A DNA stretch of 64,000 nucleotides from Lichenostomus cassidix (GCA_008360975.2 CM039196.1:9466263-9530262), one strand, 5' to 3'. Counted from the first letter of the stretch, positions 27,301 through 39,259 are shown. Notes: generated from the sequence alone by a model not told the origin. Numbers and translations are program-made.

Positions 27301-30127
27301 AATTGGTGTCCACCCACAACTGAGATAGTGTGGCCTGGATAATGAGCACTGAGTGAGGCATTTCTTCTTACTGTGTTCTCTGCAGCTGTCTCCCTCCTTC
27401 ACACCTACCTCGGTGATTCGCAAGATGTATGAGAGCAAGGAGAAAAGCAAAGAGGATCCAGTTTCTGGGAAAATGAAAATCAGTGATGTTAAAGATGAAA
27501 ATCAGAGACCAAATGAAGGTATTGTGATGGCTTTAAAATATCAGAAGCAAAAGGGATGTGGAATAGACTCAAGATTATCTCAGCACATAATACACCCAGG
27601 CTACCTGTAGACTTTCCTGATCTGTGGAGATGAGGAGGGTGTAGAAGTAAGGGAGCCTATGAGAGGAGGGGCTAGAGCTATGGAGGGGATACACTTCCAG
27701 TAGTGCTGGGGCTTAATTCCTTTTTTCCTGTCAATTTCTGAGCAACACTAAGAAGCCTAGGCCATAACTGTTTGCACCTTTTCATGATGAACAGGCACAA
27801 TAACAATAATGCTTCTGTAGCTTTCTACACTGGTAATTGAAAACTTAAGAGTTCTCTTGAGACAACTGAACAGTCAAAGCTGAAACCAATTAAGCTCTTA
27901 AATGTAGCAGATCAGGGAAGCATTTTGTCACCCAAACTGATGTAAGAGGCTATTAAAGGGAAATGCTTGACACCCGTTGCCTGACCCAGTCAGACTGACA
28001 TGGCCAATGGCCATGACATTGTGCCTCAGTGCTGGTAACTGCAGAGGTAGCTTGCAGTTCGAGGTAGCAGTCCAACTGGAACACCTCCACTGGTAGTAGT
28101 TGATGCCAAAGTATTTTAAGCCTTGTCTAACTCATCTGGATGGTTTGTGGAAGTAGCTTCTGGAGGTGCTTTAGTGTTCCAAATCTTGCTAAGCAGATGT
28201 CAGACATAGAAGGCCCCCCAAACAGCTAAACTGCAAAACCACCTTGGGCTAGATTTCTGGCACAACTCCAAATTATAACCTTGTCTAGGGAGGATCCCTT
28301 GTACCTCCTATCACTTTTGGCACTGACTCCTCCGTGCTGCCAGTTCAAAATTCCTAAGAAAAAGGAAAAATAAGAATTAAAAGTAGAGTTACTGCTGATT
28401 CTGGTCTAATTTAAGCTTCCTGTCAAGCAATTTCTGTGGAACATATTCCTTCTCATTACTCTTCTGAAATAAATTGGCCAGAAGCATATAGAAAAAAGAT
28501 ACTTATTATTAAATATATATGGCTACAGTTCAGCTAGTTCTGGAATCTATCAAATCCAGTCATTAAGCTTTAATTTTCATTAGGTGCATTCTCTAGCTGT
28601 GGACTGTAATAGCTGTATTCAATTCTAGCTACAGATAACGTACTGTCTAGTTCTGTGGAGAATGCAGATCAAGGAACTTTGCCCACCTTAGGTACCAAAC
28701 TACCTGCACTGCAACGCTCTGCATGTTCCACACCTCTTACCCAAGCAAATCGTTGCACCAAAGAGCAAGACTACAGGCCCAAATCAGCTGGTAGGAAGAC
28801 TCCTACAATGGCCTCCCCAGTACCAGGAGGCCCTTTCCTTCGTCCTGTTCATCAAGTACCCCTTGTTCCCCATGTACCACTTGTACGACCTGCTCATCAA
28901 CTGCACCCAGGATTGGTCCAGAGAATGATGGCACAGGGGGTCCATCCACAACATCTTCCTCTGCTGCAAGCAGGTAATCCATTTGTTTTTTTCCTGTTGA
29001 GTTAATGCATGTTGTCTTTAAGACTGACTTTGTGTTAGGAACAGCACAAACTGATACTACCAGTAATATTTATTACATCAGAACTTACTTTTAAAATCAG
29101 ACTGTAAATTCCAACCCATCTAAATACATATGTTGTGTTTTGCTTTAAGATGCTTGTGCTCATCAGGTAAGAGGTTTTCTTGCTCATGTTCAACAGGTAT
29201 GCTTCCTCCTGGAGTGGACCTGTCTCACTTGCAGGGAATATCTGCTCCCATCCTTGGCCAGCCTTTTTATCCATTACCAACAGCAAGCCATCACATCTTA
29301 AATCCACGCTCGGGGACACCTTTGCAGCTCGCCATGATGCAGCAGCAGCTACAGCGATCAGGTAGGCTAAAACAGACAGCACAAGTGTGAGTTCTAGAAG
29401 GCTGACAAGCCTGCTTCAGGTACTGTACTTGATGGAGGTTTTAGTACACTGTGGTAGCAAGAAGCTACTTTAATTCAGTTATTCATAATCACTAACCTTG
29501 TGTGGGTCTCAGGTGGTTTGGGCCACTGCAGGCTGTTATGCCAGAACAAAGTCCAAGTGAAGTGTTTGGTTTCAGAACATGTGTTGCTATTGACAGGTCT
29601 GACTCTTGCAGCATGTGTGCAGGCTTTCAGCCTTCCTGGGCCACAGGCCACCCACCTCCTCCAGGGAAATGCTATTTGATCCTGGTCTTCCTGTTCAAAC
29701 CTGTGTGATACCGTGTCCGGAACTGGCAGTGTCAGGCCATTTATGGGAGTACTAATGAAAATAAACACGTGGTACCTGGACTTCCTGGGGCTCATAGAAT
29801 GAATAAAAGCCACATTCAGCTACATGCCTTATCAGGTGATAGCTCGAGGGCAAATCTGTGCTGGGTATTATTCCACCTCTAATAGCTTTACATTTCACAG
29901 GCTCTGGAGCACAGGGATCACCTGCTGGTGCACAAACAACCCCTCAAAATGTGCTGCCTCGGACTGGATTATCTCACGGGCACACACAGCTTGACCATCG
30001 CCCCAGCCAGAGAAGTGGCTCTCCCATTGGCCTTGCAAAATGGTTTGGTTCAGATGTCTTGCAGCAGCCTCTTCCATCCATGCCATCCAAAGTCATCAGT
30101 GTAGATGAACTGGAATACCGACAGTGA
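12398..30127 (+). CDS. EIF4ENIF1: EIF4ENIF1 (4E-T), eIF4E nuclear import factor and translational repressor
   Basis: 4E-T binds eIF4E, represses translation, and scaffolds P-bodies with DDX6, LSM14 and PATL1. Coding exons: 12398-12493, 15725-15798, 16592-16719, 17258-17538, 18123-18324, 19463-19638, 21147-21282, 21620-21799, 23670-23899, 24762-24833, 25202-25385, 25842-25921, 26289-26428, 26602-26686, 27386-27518, 28629-28973, 29197-29361, 29901-30127. All borders are GT-AG and the total is 2934 bases, or 977 residues plus stop, against about 985 in human. The eIF4E-binding motif YTKEELL starts at Tyr30 and is split by the first coding intron. The Cup-homology, DDX6-binding region (EEEPEWFSAG...IELTGFDD) is followed by a basic KGRKRTRRR nuclear localisation stretch. 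The C terminus is ISVDELEYRQ. The ATG has G at +4. Identification is firm. Confidence 0.97.
24031..24105 (+). repeat. Near-perfect 25-bp inverted repeat (hairpin) in an EIF4ENIF1 intron
   Basis: The left arm, 24045-24069, pairs with the right arm, 24081-24105, around an 11-base loop. The only non-Watson-Crick position would be a G:U pair in RNA. A 12-bp tandem duplication, TCAACAAGTATT twice, lies at 24031-24054 and overlaps the left arm. The hairpin is in the intron after exon 23670-23899 and on the gene's transcribed strand. Its size (about 61 bases) is that of a pre-miRNA, but it could also be a small palindromic element. Confidence 0.85.
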
Positions 30128-31785
30128 ACAGTGACCACTGGGTGGAACACTTGTTATTCTTTGGACTGGATGAAAATGTCCATAGTCAGGACTTAACCTC
30201 TGTTTGTTTTTTTGGGGCTTTTATTTTTAGCACTCTGTGCAAAATTTCTTTTTGAGAGACTAAAGCACATGGCACCTGTCCTGGTCTCATGTCTGCATCA
30301 AGACTAAAGGATCCATTATGGCTTGGATAGTGAAGCCTGAAGAAATTTAGATGCACGACAAAGCCAGTTTAATCCTGGAAGTGTCTTTTTTTTTTTTTGT
30401 TTGTTTTTGTAAGATATGTGAATGAAGTGCTGATATTCTCTAGTGTAGAGGTAGCAGCTATGGATTCCTTCTGCAGAAAACTACATGTATAGACCCTTCT
30501 GTACAGACTTGTGTATAAACAATCTTTTGTACATACACACCTAGAATAGCTTTTTTGAATCTATACAGCTGTACATAAGAGTAGCTGATTACAGTTGAGC
30601 TTTAGTTGTGCCTATGGTTTGGACCTTTCTCCATTGTACGTGTGGGACTTTTCTTTAAGATTAAAGTTGCATATCCTAAGTGTGAGTGAACAGGATGAAG
30701 TTGCTTTGCCTTTTCTTGCTGCTCATCTCCTCTAGGTCTCCCTCTCACATTTTTCTGTCACGTACTGTGCACTCAGTGTAGGTAAAGTGTCAAAGTAAAA
30801 GCCCACATCTTGCTGTCTATGTAACAAAGGTCTGATTCCCTGTGTGTGACTCTTGCCACCAAATGAGAGAATTGTTTAGTCTTCAAACAGCCTTGAGGAT
30901 AGGACCTGGTGCAGTCATGATAAAGCCAGATCTTCAGTCTGTATGTACCTACTGGTTGTTTCTCTTTCAAGAGGGCTGGTGCTGGTCCTTGTTTAGCTGC
31001 AGTATTTTCCTTGTTTTAATCTTTCAAGCCAGTTACTAAAGGTCATCAAAATGGAGCCTTTAAATCCTCACCCTTCAACTCCTCAGTCATAGCTGTGGAA
31101 TATTCTGAACTGCCTCCAGTGCTGTTGATAGAAGGGAGTCCCAAGAACTGTCCTCAAGCTGGTGTACATCCAGTGATGCGATTACTGTGAAACTTGCCTT
31201 TGGAGTCTTGTTCTGTGGCTTGAAAGGGGGAGGATGGGGTAGTTTTGTGATCTTACTGTGTATATTTGGTTTTAAAATACTATGTTCCTTTTAAGCCTGT
31301 TTCACTTCCCTGAACAGTTAAATGTTCTCTTCCATCCTTCTGCATGGTTCCTCACTTCACTCCTTCACTTGTGTTGAGTCTAGTACTGCTGTCATGTCCT
31401 CTACCTAGCTTAGGCTATTGTGCTCTTTTAAGAGGTGAAAGTAAAACCAGAATTCTCACAGACTTGCTCTTTCTTAGGTCTCACTGAAAGCAAAACCAGC
31501 AGCAGGAAAAAAAAAATCACTTGTCTGTATTGTAACCCTTGCCAGCGTGCTGTGGTGGGTTTGTTTCAGTCCAGCAGAGACAGTGTTGTATGGAAATAGC
31601 AAGCTGAAATCTCCAGCATGGAAGCTGTTGGAGGTCACCCATACTTCCAGTGGTTGTTCCCAAAACAATCCCTGTAAAACATGCAATCACCAGCTTGTCC
31701 TTGTAAGATTGTTTTCATACTTTTTTAACTTGACACTTTCCCAGTAACATTCTGTAAATAAAGTTGATTCTACCAGCTGTCTGTA
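30128..31785 (+). other. EIF4ENIF1: EIF4ENIF1 3'UTR with two poly(A) signals
   Basis: The stop codon TGA is at 30125-30127. A proximal ATTAAA lies at 30660-30665 and a distal AATAAA at 31757-31762, followed by TTGATTCTACCAGCTGTCTG. These could give 3'UTRs of about 0.55 and 1.65 kb. A T-rich run lies at about 30387-30410. A further AATAAA at about 32315 is possible but lies much farther away. No coding frame is credible in this stretch. Confidence 0.75.
30528..30577 (+). promoter_or_regulatory. EIF4ENIF1: Two Pumilio response elements in the proximal 3'UTR
   Basis: TGTACATA, a perfect match to the Pumilio site TGTANATA, occurs at 30528-30535 and again at 30570-30577. Related TGTATAGA and TGTATAAA strings lie just upstream. 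Both sites precede the proximal ATTAAA, so they would be in every 3'UTR isoform. Function is inferred from the motif. Confidence 0.6.
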
Positions 31786-32418
31786 TCAACTGCTCTTGTA
31801 CTAAATTATGTCAGAATATTAATTTTTAGCATTGTTCTTCTGGATTTGGGTTGATCTGCAGAAAACTTCAATTAGTCCATGGGTGAGGGGGGAGGATAAG
31901 TATACTTTGAGGGTAACTGGCCTCACTGAAGTTCCAGGCTGGAATTGCTGCATCTAAATGTCACGATTAAGTGTGAGGAATGAGGTTCAGTGTATCAGAA
32001 CTGGTAAAACTAATCAGCTCTAAGCAAAGTGTGAATGGGTTTCACTGCTAATCTGAGTAACAGCCTCATCTTTTGCCCCTTCCACTCAGGCTGATAAACC
32101 TAGCACAGCTGCAGCAGTTCAGCCCACTTATGCAGGGACCTAGAAAAAGTACTGGTAGAAATGCTTGGAGTAGAATTAAGGCTTTCATTTTTCCTTACCA
32201 GGCTAAATAGCAACTGCTGTTCTAAGGATTTAGTGCTTGAGTGGGTGTCTCTAATCACTTTATTTCTTCTTGAATGTATAATAACATGAGGGGGCACATT
32301 TTTGATGCATTTAAATAAACACCCCTATAATTAAACACCCCTGCTTCCTTTTTGTAGGAGAGCAAATGCTAGAGGCTGATGCATTTTGATCGTGCTCTTG
32401 ACACAAGCTTAAAGCTTC
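31786..32418. other. Tail-to-tail spacer between EIF4ENIF1 and DRG1
   Basis: The two genes converge here. I see no exon or repeat family. Extra AATAAA-like strings exist on both strands: AATAAA on plus near 32315, and TTTATT, a minus-strand signal, near 32260. Longer 3' ends could therefore overlap. Confidence 0.5.
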
Positions 32419-32424
32419 TTTATT
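32419..32424 (-). terminator. DRG1: Distal DRG1 poly(A) signal
   Basis: TTTATT on the plus strand is AATAAA on the DRG1 strand. It lies about 0.57 kb past the stop codon and would give a conventional 3'UTR. Assigned by position only. Confidence 0.45.
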
Positions 32425-32995
32425 CATCTCTATTAAGCAACAACCACACCAAGAGGAATGTGTTTCTCTTGGGCACCTTACTTGACTTCTCTATCTAGGC
32501 AGGAAATTCTTTTAAGAACACTTAAAAACCTTCAGTCACACAGACACAAGCAGCTAGCTCACCTCCACTAGTCTAAACAACTGAAAAAGCAACTGCTTTT
32601 CCACAGCTGCAGGACTATTAATAGCCTTCGAGTATTCCAGCAAGAACACTTTCAGATAAAGGCAGCTGGAACTCTGTCCTCTGGCATTGTTTCATAAGAT
32701 ATGGTTCTCTAGCCTCTGCTTTTCATGTTTTGTTCTAACTTAGAACAAAATAATTCCTGATGTGTGATTTTTTTTTTTTTCTAATTTGGAAAGACATGTA
32801 CATGCAGCAGAAAGCTGCTTGTGAGATTTTGCCCTTCTGAAAGTCGCTTAACCAGAGTTTTGCATCTGTAAGTTCTGCTAGTTACAATGCAGTAAGGTAC
32901 AATAATAAAAGGCCATTTCTAAATCAGAACTGGGGGTTTGTCACTTACAATTAATGACAAATTTCAGGCACAGCAACAAACCATGTAAGAATAAC

Positions 32996-33001
32996 TTTAT
33001 T
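32996..33001 (-). terminator. DRG1: Proximal poly(A) signal overlapping the DRG1 stop codon
   Basis: On the minus strand the gene ends AAG AAA TAA AG, so AATAAA (33001-32996) contains the TAA stop (32999-32997). A T/G-rich TGGTTTGTTGCTGTG stretch follows 18 to 32 bases downstream, as expected for a cleavage site. If used, the 3'UTR would be only about 15-25 bases. Confidence 0.5.
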
Positions 33002-36000
33002 TCTTCACAATCTGAATAACATCTTCATCTTCAAGAGTATGATCTTTACCAACTTTTTGAGGGTTGTGTTTAACAGATGAACCCCAGACCAGGGCACTGA
33101 AAGAAGAAAAATCAAATTTAAAAGGCGTAGAAGTGTGATATGCAAGCAGAACAGCAGCTATTTCTGTCACAAAGCTAATACAGAAAGCAATGCTTCAGAG
33201 CTATTTTTGTTCTCCTACAAGTACCTGGCTGAGTGGTCTGTGTGATTCAGAGCTACAAGCAGATCAAAACAAAGCGTGAAGTTGTCCAAAGTACCCAACT
33301 GTATGGGACAAGGGCTTGCAATGCTGTCTCTAGTACTACTTTTAAAACAGCAAAATAAATTTTTCTCCACAAAGGAAATTTATGCAGGAAAGAGCATGAG
33401 AACATCAAATACAGCAATGGAAGTGTTAAGCTTAATTGTCATAGGCAGATTGAGTCAATTCAGCATTAAAAAAAGTCCTGTTACTCCCTTCCAGTTTAGA
33501 AGAGGATGAAACAACGTACCTGAAAGCAGGTTATTTTCTACTCTATATATTCTTTTACAATAATACTTACTATTTAAAGTCTTTTATGAGATTTTTGTGG
33601 ATCTTCATGCAAAAATCCTCCACTGTGGTCTTGCAGTAAGGTAGTACCACAGGAGAGGTGTAGTCTGGGAGTTGCCCTTTAGGCTTGGTGTAGCTGTAAC
33701 ACAGATGGAACCATCAATCAATACCAAAACCACCTTTTTCAAACCCATCATGACATTTCATCAGTGATTTGCAGTCACCCCCAGTGTGTGTCCCAAGTCC
33801 CACTATTTCAGTGGTGACAATGGATACACTGCAAAACGTTTGGTGGCCCTAAGCTGAGAATGCATGTGGGCAGCCAGTGGTTGCAGCAGGTTCTCCCTTG
33901 TGAGGTTTCTCACTTGTGATCTTTCTGAAGATGCTTAAAAAATAGCCAAATGGGAGTAGTTGTTGGAAAAGGACGTCTTTAGTATTATGGTTCCAATTTG
34001 CCATTTTCTTTTCTGTGAAAACCTCAACATAGGTTAGAAAAAGCACCTGTTAAAGATACCTAGACACACTAAATCCCTTTTCATAATAGATTTTGTATTA
34101 TCGAAAGAAGATAGATATATATTTAAAAGACAACAATTAGTGTGTTATGAGTATTAGCAGATTAATTCATAAATTCATCCAAAAATGCTTAAGAATTATG
34201 AGGTAAACCTGGAATAACTTATAGTAAAATATCTGAAATTCTATGTGAAGAACTAAGTTCTGTTAAGAGAGCTGCATCCATGACAGACTGAAAAGATGGC
34301 TATGTCTGGAATCACAATGTTACCACTAATTTTGACTAGAGTTCCATGTTTTCAGGAATTTTTAAATATGTGCTTTGGTCTTGGTTTCACAAGGTTCTCA
34401 GTTAATTCCCCTACAGGTTCAAAACAGCACTTGTGGCTATCACACAACACCTAAGAAGAACACAATTTCTTGGTTACAAGGCAAACACCACTCAGTAGAA
34501 AAGCATTATAAAATATTTGTCCACTCCTAAGACCTCCTTCAGTCTCAGCCTTATACTTAACTCCACAGAAGGCAACAGTTTTGACTCACATTCGGACTAG
34601 TTTCAAGTAGTCCCAGATTTTCTCCAGCAGATCATCAAAGTTCCAGCGATGATGAGCAGATATTGGTACACAGTGGGGTACTTTGTAAATAATATCTAGT
34701 TCTTCAATAGAAATTTGGTCAATTTTATTTAGGACATAAATGCATGGGATGTAAACCCTGCAAAGAGAAAGAAATTGTTAGAGCAACCTGGCAGCACCAC
34801 ACTGGAAAGAAAAAATGTTTTAAAAAAGCGTATCCCTATGTTGATGCCACATTGCTGGCTCAGCTTCTGTGGGAAGCAAACCCAAGACACAATTCTTTTT
34901 TTTTGTAACACAAACTGTGTGCCAAAGCCAGGGACCCAACAGTACCTGTTTCCTTCAACAACGTCAATCAGGTCATCAGCAGTGGCGTCGCTGCGCAGTG
35001 TGACATCAGCATTGTGAATTTTATATTCTGCTAAGATGCTCTTGACTGTCTCAGTATCCAGCTCACTCTGAGGACACTAAACGTAGACAGACACTGTTTA
35101 GGAATGGAAGAGCTAACAGCCAAACAAGTATTACACTTAATAGTGCTATCACCTAGCAATCACTGCATATACATTACTAGAAAGAATAGCTGCATTTTAA
35201 GTTATTGGACCTGACTCTGATTTCACCATAGCTGGTCTGAGGAGAGGAGAAAACAGATTTAAATCCCAACTGCTTCATTTATATTAATGCCCCACTGAGA
35301 GCTGCAATCAGACATTTCAGAGGTAGTGTTTCCTGTCTCTTTGGGACCAGATGCAACACAAACCCACGTATCTACTAGTTCAATGTCCAGAAAACTACAC
35401 TTTAGGTACTTAGAGCTAATTTTTGGTATCTCTGGCTATTTCTATGCTTTTAAAGATTCAGGTGAACAGGCTGCAAGGTCTGGAACTCTGACCAATCTTC
35501 TCCAGAAGAACACTGTAGCCACCAAGTGAGAGGCAGTTTTTGCACACTCTCCTTTGGATCTCAGATTTGTCATGTGTGGGAAGCAACCAAGGCTCTGTTT
35601 TGGGGCCAAGGAAGTGGTCAGGTGCCAGGAGAGGTGTGGATGGCCTCTAAGGAAAGTAACTGACTGCAGCACAGTACAGCAGTTCAGCTCCTGAAGAAGT
35701 CACAGCACAGTCCCAGGCATACCATCAACTACAAATGCCTCTTTCTTCAAGCAATTTGTTTTTTAATTTTGGTTAAAGAAAACTTCCAACTTACTGTGGC
35801 TGTAAGGTTAATGCCTCCTTTATCCTTTTTTTTAAAGCCAATATTGGGGGGCTTACTATTCAGACGAATTCCAAATCCCTCCAGTTCATTCTCAATTATT
35901 TTCTTGTGACCGAGGGGCTTCAGCACATCCAGAACAATCAGAATGAGATTACAGGTTCGAGCAACTAAATCAGAAACAGAAAGTCATCCCTCAAAAGGCA

Positions 36001-38280
36001 TGTTCACACAACCTGACACAAAACAACCACAATATGGCTCAGTGGACTGATGACATTATGAAATCCCTGAAGGCCAGCACATTGGTTATTTTTAAATCCC
36101 CGTGCAGGACTGAAGTTTATTGTTCTGGCCAAGCATCACTGACAGACAGATCTTCACATGTTGTAAGAATGACAGAGGCTGGAAAAAATCTTCCAGAGTG
36201 AGGATAAATAGCTGGGTGAGGAAATGAAAACAGCAGCCTTGTTTAGGATGGGATCACATCTGCCTGCAAAACTGGCAGTGTACTTTCACTGAAGTGTCAA
36301 CACAAGAGCACAAACCCAGCAAATGCACAAAGTCAGAACTGAAAACACAACAATATGAAGGCAGCTACTGCTTCTCAGCAGGCAGCTCAAGTCCAGCAAA
36401 CAATCCAGCTTTTTAAAGACACCAGAAACCGTGATTCAACCCTTCATTCTCCTGTACTGTTGTTAATGGAACCAATGATAGGCTGCTGTCTCCAGCTCTA
36501 ACACACTCACCTGCAATGACCTGCCGTCCTCTGCCTTTACCATCTTTGGCACCTTCAATAATTCCTGGCAGATCAAGCAGCTATTTGTTGACAGGAAGGA
36601 AAGTATCACATGAGAAAAATATTCTTCATTCAATCAATCCTACTTTTACCCTTCTAAACCAGCTGATTCTACTGCAAATCTGAACAGAGTATGACAAGAT
36701 TGTTTCCCATTTGATTGTTACATATTGTATTATCCCATGAGCCCTATAGGTACAGTGGAACAGATCATCTCATAGGGAATATCAGAACTACCACAGGAAC
36801 TTCTTCCCAGAGCAAAGTGAAAAGCAGGGAAAAATCAATACCTCAGGGAAACACTTCCAAGGTATTCTCAAACACTTCTACACATCACTTCTAACCTGCT
36901 AACCAACCCTAACAGCAGTGCATCTCTATAGCCCATCTTACCCTCACAGACACAATCTCACCTGGATCTTTGCTCCTTTGTACCTAATGACTCCAGGCAC
37001 AGTAGTCAGTGTAGTAAATTCATAGGCTGCCACTTCAGAGTACACACCAGCAAGATTACTTAGAAGAGTAGATTTCCCCACTGATGGAAAGCCCACAAAC
37101 CCAATTCGGGCATCACCTGTCTTGGCAACATCAAAACCTGCAAATAAGGAGCAAAAATGTTTGTCTAATGACTGACATTTTCTATCTTCTAATGTTCTGG
37201 ACAGCAGAGCCACTATTATTTTTAATACTGCCTGAGCAAAAGCCAAGTAAGCTTTCCTAGAAAAAGGATAAGAGTGAGAAATAGACTATTCACCATCTTT
37301 ATTGCCTTGCACCACCTTGTCACTGTAACACTTCATGGCACATGCCTGTCTAATAAAGTCTTGACCGCAAAGCTTCACACTATTTGACTCGAGTGTAAGT
37401 GGAGCATTCCCTTAAAGCACTGCAACTTAGGCCATTCACACCTGCATATATAAAAACAGGTGGCTGCCGCAAAGTGCTTTCATAAGTAAAAACCTTAAAA
37501 CTTCTGCAAGTACAAGATTACATGAGCCAAAACACAGAAGCACTTTCCTCTACACTTCAGGAACGGCTCAGCCCTAGGAAGGGACACAAATCATGGTTAG
37601 TGGTCCTGTACCAGGCAGGAAAAGAGGAAGCAAGAACCCAGAGAAGCTGTGGCTGCCCCATCCCTGCAAGTGTTCAAGGCCAGACTGGATCAGTAGGTCA
37701 GGGCTCCGAGCAACCCGACCTAGTGAAAGGTGTCCAGCCACGTCAGTGGGGTAGAACGAAATGATCTTTAAGGGCCCTTCCAACCCAAACCCTCCTGCTA
37801 TTCTATCACTATTTAGCAGATAATCTGACACAATTAGAGCGGACAAGAGCCCCCCGTCAGACCGACTTCCGTGACAGCTCCCGCACTTGGACAGCTGCTG
37901 CAGAGACAACGCACCTTCCCCAGGGCCGCCGCCGCCGCCTCCCTTGGGCGTGATGAGCTCCCGGCGCAGCTTGGCGAGACGGGCCTTCAGCAGCCCCAGG
38001 TGGTGGGCGGTGGCCTTGTTCTTCTGCGTCCGGGCCATCTGCAAGGGCACGGGACCGAGGGCTGACACCGGGAGGGCTCTACCGCCCTCGGCCCCTGCGC
38101 GACGCCCGGGGACAAGGCCCCGCCACCCCCTCCCCGAGCGGCGCCGCGGCCCTCCCCCTCCCCGGGCCCCGCGTCCGCCCCGTTCGGCGCTCCGTGCCCG
38201 GCCCGCCCCGCGCGAGGCGGAGGGCGGCGGTGCGGTACCTCCGCCTCGATCTCGGCGATCTTGGCCAGGGTGCCGCTCAT
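32997..38280 (-). CDS. DRG1: DRG1, developmentally regulated GTP-binding protein 1
   Basis: DRG1 is a cytoplasmic OBG-type GTPase that associates with ribosomes together with DFRP1/ZC3H15. Coding exons on the minus strand: 38239-38280, 37915-38038, 36962-37137, 36511-36580, 35795-35964, 34946-35076, 34590-34757, 33571-33693, 32997-33096. They total 1104 bases, 367 residues plus stop, which equals the human length. The G1 P-loop GFPSVGKST (residues 71-79), DLPGI (G3), NKID (G4) and SAH (G5) are present. The TGS domain fills the C terminus, which ends [10 protein letters not shown]. Lys22, hydroxylated by JMJD7 in human DRG1, is conserved in [10 protein letters not shown]. The start GCACCATGA has a good Kozak context inside the CpG island. 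Identification is firm. Confidence 0.98.
37630..37812 (+). mobile_element. CR1 LINE 3' fragment in DRG1 intron 2
   Basis: The forward-oriented CR1 3' end reads CAAGTGTTCAAGGCCAGACT, then the GGTGTCCAGCC block, then GATCTTTAAGGGCCCTTCCA and ACCC, and ends in ATTCTATCACTATT, the degenerate 8-bp tail. It is antisense to DRG1. The long minus-strand frame that runs from DRG1 exon 2 into this region is intronic read-through and not a real protein. Confidence 0.9.
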
Positions 38281-38560
38281 GGTGCCGTCGGGCCCGGCCC
38301 GCCCGGCCGCTCCTCAGCGCCGCCGCTCCTCGCGCACACACCGCCGCCGCGCACGCGCCTGCCGGCCTCTCGCGAGAGGCGGCGGGAACGCGCTTCCGCG
38401 GCGGGCGGGAAAGGGCCCGCGGCGCGCGCCGCCGGCTTCGCGCGCTGCCTTGAGGGGGGGCGGCGCAGCGCCCCCTGGACCGTGAGCGGAGCGCGAGCCG
38501 CCTCACGGAAAGAGCGGGCGGCGCTGTGAGGGGCGAGCGGGTGGGAGAGATGCGTGTGGG
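37860..38560 (-). promoter_or_regulatory. DRG1: DRG1 CpG-island promoter with CGCG palindrome and NRF1-like site
   Basis: The island covers DRG1 exons 1 and 2 and the upstream region. A perfect 16-bp palindrome, GCCTCTCGCGAGAGGC, lies at 38365-38380. It contains TCTCGCGAGA, the element bound by BANP and found in housekeeping promoters. An NRF1-like CGCGCACGCGCC lies at 38348-38359. Both are 70-100 bases upstream of the ATG, a usual distance for a core promoter. The exact start site is not visible. Confidence 0.75.
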
Positions 38561-39245
38561 AGATCAGTGTGTGGGATCCGTGTGTGTGTGAGATCTCTGA
38601 CAGTGTGAGAAATCCGTGTGTCTGTGAGATCCATGCGTGTGAGTGATCAGTGTGTGAGAGATCCGTGTGTCTGAGATCCATGTGTGTGAGGGATCCGTGT
38701 GTCTGTGAGGGATCCGTGTGTCTGTGAGGGATCCGTGTGTCTGTGAGGGATCCATGTGTCTGTGAGGGATCTGTGTGTTGTGAGGGATCCGTGTGTTGTG
38801 AGGGATCCGTGTGTCTGTGAGGGATCCGTGTGTCTGTGAGGGATCCGTGTGTCTGTGAGGGATCCATGTGTCTGTGAGGGATCCGTGTGTCTGTGAGGGA
38901 TCCGTGTGTGTGAGAGATCTGTGTGTGTGAGGGATCCGTGTGTCTGTGAGGGATCCGTGTGTGTGAGAGATCTGTGTGTGTGAGGGATCCGTGTGTCTGT
39001 GAGGGATGGGGGGGGTCTGTGTGTGTGTGAGGTCCGTGTCTGTGAGAGATCTCGTGTCTTTCAGAGATCCCGTGTGTGTGTGTGAGATCAGTGTGTGAGA
39101 GATTCTTGTATGTGAGGGATCCGTGACTCTGTGAGATCAGTGTGTGCGGTCCATGTGTATGAGAAATCCGTGTATGCTCGAGATCCGTGTGTGTGTGTGA
39201 TCCATGTGTGTGTGCCCCGTGTCCGTGTGATCTGTGTGGGACCCG
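38545..39245. repeat. GT-rich minisatellite, unit about 19 bp (GATCCGTGTGTCTGTGAGG)
   Basis: A tandem array of about 0.7 kb is built on GATCCGTGTGTCTGTGAGG and on 14- to 18-bp shortened variants. The core from about 38690 to 39005 is very regular. The flanks are more diverged, with GATCAGTGTGTGAGA-type units. Read on the minus strand it gives a 19-residue periodic frame (three units of 19 bp), which is an artefact of the period. A mixed unit with GAGAGATCTGTGTGTGT occurs at least twice, a sign of higher-order duplication. Confidence 0.95.
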
Positions 39246-39259
39246 CGTGTGTGCGGCAG

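Noticed and set aside
37574..38506. A 310-codon minus-strand frame across DRG1 exon 2
   Set aside because: Only the stretch from MARTQKNK to GGPGEG is DRG1 exon 2; the rest is promoter, intron and a CR1 copy read through.
38277..38867. Periodic protein (TDTRIPHRHTDPSQTHGS-type repeats) on the minus strand
   Set aside because: It is the minisatellite read in one frame; the 19-bp unit gives a 19-residue period automatically.
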